Shown here: piece by piece, positions 7,795 to 9,516 of the stretch
Position numbering within the stretch: the first letter of the stretch is position 1
How the letters are laid out: each line of letters starts with the position of its first letter
Source of the DNA: an uncultured Rhizobiaceae group bacterium
GTDB lineage: Bacteria; Pseudomonadota; Alphaproteobacteria; Rhizobiales; Rhizobiaceae
Length of the DNA: 9,516 nt
Direction: 5' to 3'
Assembly: GCA_937951455.1 (NCBI GenBank)
Contig: CALFBU010000253.1
Location: forward strand, 1-9,516
Made by a program: the position numbers and the translations under genes
Notes under the pieces: generated by a model
What the model saw: the letters and a program-made list of their open reading frames with translations, nothing else
Told to the model about the DNA's origin: nothing
Database searches by the model: none

Positions 7795-7839
7795 TTTATC
7801 CAAATCGACGCCTATTTACGTGAACGTAGCTTGGATAAA
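7795..7839 (-). promoter_or_regulatory. Leader hairpin that could mask the ribosome site of the diguanylate cyclase gene
   Basis: On the minus-strand transcript the 9-base UUUAUCCAA (7839-7831) is perfectly complementary to UUGGAUAAA (7803-7795), which holds the only Shine-Dalgarno-like GGA of the gene, about 11 bases before its ATG. The 27-base loop contains a second small hairpin, UACG-UUCA-CGUA (7828-7817). Folding would therefore pair the ribosome site. A 9-bp inverted repeat at this spacing is expected once or twice by chance in 9.5 kb, so the position is what makes it interesting. Confidence 0.35.
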
Positions 7840-7910
7840 TTAATATGTGCTTAAAAATAACAATCTGTTACATCAAAATGGCAGATATTTCCAATGTTTA
7901 CGACATATGA

Positions 7911-7950
7911 TTAAGTCGAGACATTCGTATGAATACGAACAGCGACTTGA
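7911..7950. promoter_or_regulatory. Nested dyad between ddaH and the diguanylate cyclase gene
   Basis: A 7-2-7 inverted repeat, TTCGTAT GA ATACGAA (7924-7939), is enclosed by a second pair of arms, TTAAGTCG (7911-7918) and CGACTTGA (7943-7950), with 5 and 3 unpaired bases between. It starts 24 bp after the ddaH stop and lies about 125 bp before the cyclase start. No T-run follows on either strand, so it is not a standard intrinsic terminator. It may be an operator for the cyclase gene or a 3'-end hairpin of the ddaH transcript. Confidence 0.45.
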
Positions 7951-7973
7951 GCAAAAAACCAAGCTTTCGATAC

Positions 7974-8792
7974 TTAAATGGGTGAAAATCTTAATGATAA
8001 ACATGACATGCCACCATCCAGCTTAGCTGCCTCTGTATTACCAATTTTCTTTACCGTGTAGCCTTTATCAAGCAACTTATGCTCTGTCTCGGGAAATCCG
8101 TCAGGCATAATAACCAGGTTATTGAACCTAATTGTGTTGGCGCAAGCCTCTTCGCCATCAGCGGTATAGATGACATCATAATTTTCAAAACATCCGGTTT
8201 GAGCAAGTCTCTTTGTTGATAAAATTGTATTTTCATCAAGCAATGAACAATCGGTTTTAAAATGCAGAACACCTTGCGGCGTATCAACTTCACGTAGCGT
8301 GTAGCCCCATGGAACAATAATCGATGCTAATTCTTCAATGCCTGCCTTATCCGTTCTTGCAGAACGCCCTACCAGCACTTCTGCTTCTGTAACAAGAATA
8401 TCACCGCCTTCTATAAAGCCTGGGCCTTTTATTTGTTCAACTTCTGTATAAAGCGCTGATATTGTTGATTTTATCGCTTCCGCTTCGCCTAATCGTGATG
8501 GCGCGCCAGGTCGCATGATAGTCGCTCCTTTGGGCAAACATAAAACAGCATCTTCTACAAAAACTGAATCTGGAAATGCGTCCAAAGCATCAAGTACGAT
8601 CACTTTTGCACCTGTCGATTTAAGCGTTTCAATATAATCTGCATGATTCTTGAGAAACACATCGTAATCAGGTTGCCCAGTATCTTCCGCCCTTAAACCA
8701 TCGACCAAGTTGCGTGATGGCAACCGACATATAGCATGGGAAAAATTATAAGATGAATTAGCATGGGAAAAATTATAAGATGAATGGGACAT
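7974..8792 (-). CDS. ddaH: Dimethylarginine dimethylaminohydrolase
   Basis: Hydrolyses N-omega-methylated arginines (asymmetric dimethylarginine, monomethylarginine) to citrulline and methylamines; cytosolic, of the amidinotransferase/arginine deiminase fold. Family motifs run in order: RLPSRNLVDGL, FPDSVFVEDAVL with Glu80 and Asp81, RPGAPSRLGE, IEGGDI with Glu128, SARTDKAG with Arg146, VLHFKTDCSLL with catalytic His177, VIMPDGFP, and GGMSCLSLRF with nucleophile Cys264. The His-Cys distance of 87 residues equals that of the Pseudomonas aeruginosa enzyme (His162, Cys249). The protein is 272 residues against 254 there; the extra length is mostly N-terminal, where residues SSYNFSHAN are encoded twice by a tandem 27-bp repeat. 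An AAAGG stretch about 10 bases ahead of the ATG at 8790-8792 supports this start. It is the first gene after the rRNA operon on the same strand, insulated by a terminator. It may serve nitrogen or carbon scavenging. Related arginine-deiminase-type activity is possible but the motifs favour DDAH. Confidence 0.92.
   Translation of the reverse strand: MSHSSYNFSHANSSYNFSHAICRLPSRNLVDGLRAEDTGQPDYDVFLKNHADYIETLKSTGAKVIVLDALDAFPDSVFVEDAVLCLPKGATIMRPGAPSRLGEAEAIKSTISALYTEVEQIKGPGFIEGGDILVTEAEVLVGRSARTDKAGIEELASIIVPWGYTLREVDTPQGVLHFKTDCSLLDENTILSTKRLAQTGCFENYDVIYTADGEEACANTIRFNNLVIMPDGFPETEHKLLDKGYTVKKIGNTEAAKLDGGMSCLSLRFSPI
8732..8785 (-). repeat. Perfect 27-bp tandem duplication inside ddaH
   Basis: Bases 8732-8758 and 8759-8785 are identical 27-bp copies. 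The unit is nine codons, so the frame is kept and the peptide SSYNFSHAN appears twice in a row (the last residue of the second copy differs because of the adjoining codon). It lies just before the first beta strand of the enzyme, where an extension would be tolerated. Perfect identity points to a recent slippage event or ongoing length variation. Confidence 0.97.
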
Positions 8793-8842
8793 AATTTGAA
8801 AACCTTTTTAGAACTCATAGGTTATTATCAGAATTTAGACAC

Positions 8843-8871
8843 AAAAAAACCGCCTGAATGGTTTCAAGCGG
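8843..8871 (-). terminator. Intrinsic terminator after tRNA-fMet (end of rRNA operon)
   Basis: On the minus strand a 9-bp stem, CCGCTTGAA with TTCAGGCGG (one G-U pair), closes a 4-base loop ACCA and is followed at once by seven T (8849-8843). The plus-strand version has a C-A mismatch and no T-run, so it works only leftwards. It would stop transcripts from the rRNA/tRNA region before ddaH. Confidence 0.85.
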
Positions 8872-8892
8872 GTAAAAATTGGAAACAAAGAT

Positions 8893-8904
8893 ACAAAGCT
8901 TTGT
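8893..8904. repeat. Perfect 12-bp palindrome downstream of tRNA-fMet
   Basis: ACAAAGCTTTGT is self-complementary, and an extra ACAAAG direct copy starts at 8885. It lies between the tRNA and the terminator. It could be a protein site or chance; nothing ties it to a function. Confidence 0.3.
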
Positions 8905-8976
8905 TCAACAAACCTATATTTCAGGCTGGTTGCTGAAGAACTAAGCGAATATCATGTCTATAAAATCTTGATAGTT

Positions 8977-9053
<77 letters not shown>

Positions 9054-9099
9054 CCAAAAGTGATACACCGGTAAGTCGTACCACAGCCTGTTGATATAA

Positions 9100-9128
9100 A
9101 ATATACCAATAAAAAAGCCGCTAGCCAA
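9100..9128 (-). promoter_or_regulatory. Candidate promoter for tRNA-fMet overlapping the 5S terminator
   Basis: On the minus strand TTGGCT (9128-9123, part of the terminator stem) is followed after exactly 17 bp by TATATT (9105-9100). The -10 box matches five of six consensus positions and the -35 box four. Start of transcription would fall near 9093, about 40 bases before the tRNA 5' end. This is a visual match, with no further support. Confidence 0.4.
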
Positions 9129-9150
9129 TACGCATGTTTTGGCAAGCGGC
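9111..9150 (-). terminator. Intrinsic terminator between 5S rRNA and tRNA-fMet
   Basis: On the minus strand GCCGCTTGCCAA pairs with TTGGCTAGCGGC (12 bp with one mismatch) around a 10-base loop, followed by six T (9116-9111). It begins about 54 bases after the 5S 3' end. Only the leftward direction has the T-run. Confidence 0.88.
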
Positions 9151-9203
9151 CTTGAAATTATATTACATCAAAGAAGATACTCATGAAACACATGTAATTG
9201 GCA

Positions 9204-9321
9204 GACCTGGCAGCGACCTACTCTCCCGTGCCTTAAGACAAAGTACCATCGGCGCAGAGGCGTTTCACGGCCGAGTTCGGAATGGGATCGGGTGCAGAAA
9301 CCTCGCTATAACCACCAGGTC
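9204..9321 (-). rRNA. rrf: 5S ribosomal RNA
   Basis: About 118 bases. The ends pair in helix I: GACCTGG at the 5' side (9321-9315) with CCAGGTC at the 3' side (9210-9204). Conserved internal parts include CACCCGATCCCATTCCGAACTCGG and the loop E / helix IV area with GCCGATGGTACT, ending in GGGAGAGTAGGTCGCTGCC. Exact termini may differ by one to three bases. It follows 23S rRNA on the minus strand after a spacer of about 105 bases (9322-9427), in which I see no gene. Confidence 0.97.
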
Positions 9322-9427
9322 GGCAAATTACATGAGTATGAAACTGGTCAAGCACTATGTGCATAATAAACATTTGTCTGGTGATTACCTAAATTACAGG
9401 CAATCAAGAAAAATATGAGTAATGAGA

Positions 9428-9516
9428 ATGATCAAGCCTATCGAATTATTAGTACTGGTAAGCTTCACACGTTACCGTGCTTCCACACCCAGCCTATCAA
9501 CGTCGTAGTCTTCGAC
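9428..9516 (-). rRNA. rrl: 23S ribosomal RNA, 3' end only
   Basis: The minus strand from the right edge reads as the conserved 3' terminal region of 23S rRNA, including GACGTTGATAGGCTGGGTGT and CAGTACTAATAATTCGATAG followed by GCTTGAT, matching the end of the E. coli molecule in arrangement. The remaining roughly 2.7 kb lie beyond the window. The 3' terminus near 9428 is an estimate. Confidence 0.96.

Noticed and set aside
8793..8842. A GATAAT box as -10 of a ddaH promoter
   Set aside because: No acceptable -35 box lies 16-18 bp upstream; that place is the GC stem and T-run of the terminator.
9134..9418. 94-residue plus-strand frame
   Set aside because: It is antisense to the whole 5S rRNA and the rRNA spacer; not a gene.

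Overview
The window looks like a piece of an alphaproteobacterial chromosome, probably a low-GC marine or host-associated member of the Hyphomicrobiales (Rhizobiales) or a close relative; I cannot name a genus. The clues are the rRNA operon order 23S-5S-tRNA-fMet, an initiator tRNA with an A29:U41 pair as known from rhizobia, and gene families common in that class (DUF2161 nuclease-like protein, fused ADP-forming acyl-CoA ligase, CaiD-like hydratase).

Left part, about 1-4358, plus strand: a tightly packed catabolic operon entering from the left edge. It holds the C-terminal three quarters of an acyl-CoA dehydrogenase, a small PD-(D/E)XK nuclease-like protein with a C-terminal winged-helix-like region (DUF2161), a fused ADP-forming acyl-CoA synthetase, and a crotonase almost certainly related to carnitinyl-CoA dehydratase CaiD. 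Stop-start gaps are 8 bp, then two 4-bp ATGA overlaps, so the four are probably co-transcribed and translationally coupled. Together they could activate an acid such as gamma-butyrobetaine or crotonobetaine to its CoA ester, dehydrogenate it and hydrate it. The exact substrate is inferred. An unrecognised small gene follows on the same strand (4403-4858) and converges on rpe with 8 bp between the stop codons.

Middle part, 4867-7787, minus strand: ribulose-phosphate 3-epimerase (rpe), a TerB-like small acidic protein, and a membrane-bound diguanylate cyclase with a periplasmic sensor region, HAMP-like linker and an intact GGDEF motif. The leader of the cyclase gene can fold so that its weak Shine-Dalgarno sequence is paired. 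A nested 40-bp dyad lies further upstream, between this gene and ddaH.

Right part, 7974-9516, minus strand: a dimethylarginine dimethylaminohydrolase (ddaH) with a perfect 27-bp in-frame tandem duplication at its N-terminus, then the tail of an rRNA operon: the 3' end of 23S, 5S rRNA, a strong intrinsic terminator, a possible promoter overlapping it, the initiator tRNA and a second terminator. No CRISPR array, transposase, integrase or phage gene is visible. The most unusual points are the nuclease-like gene inside a catabolic operon, the use of an ADP-forming ligase next to a CaiD-like enzyme, the leader structure of the cyclase, the ddaH repeat and the terminator separating tRNA-fMet from 5S. 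No gap between genes exceeds 300 bases.
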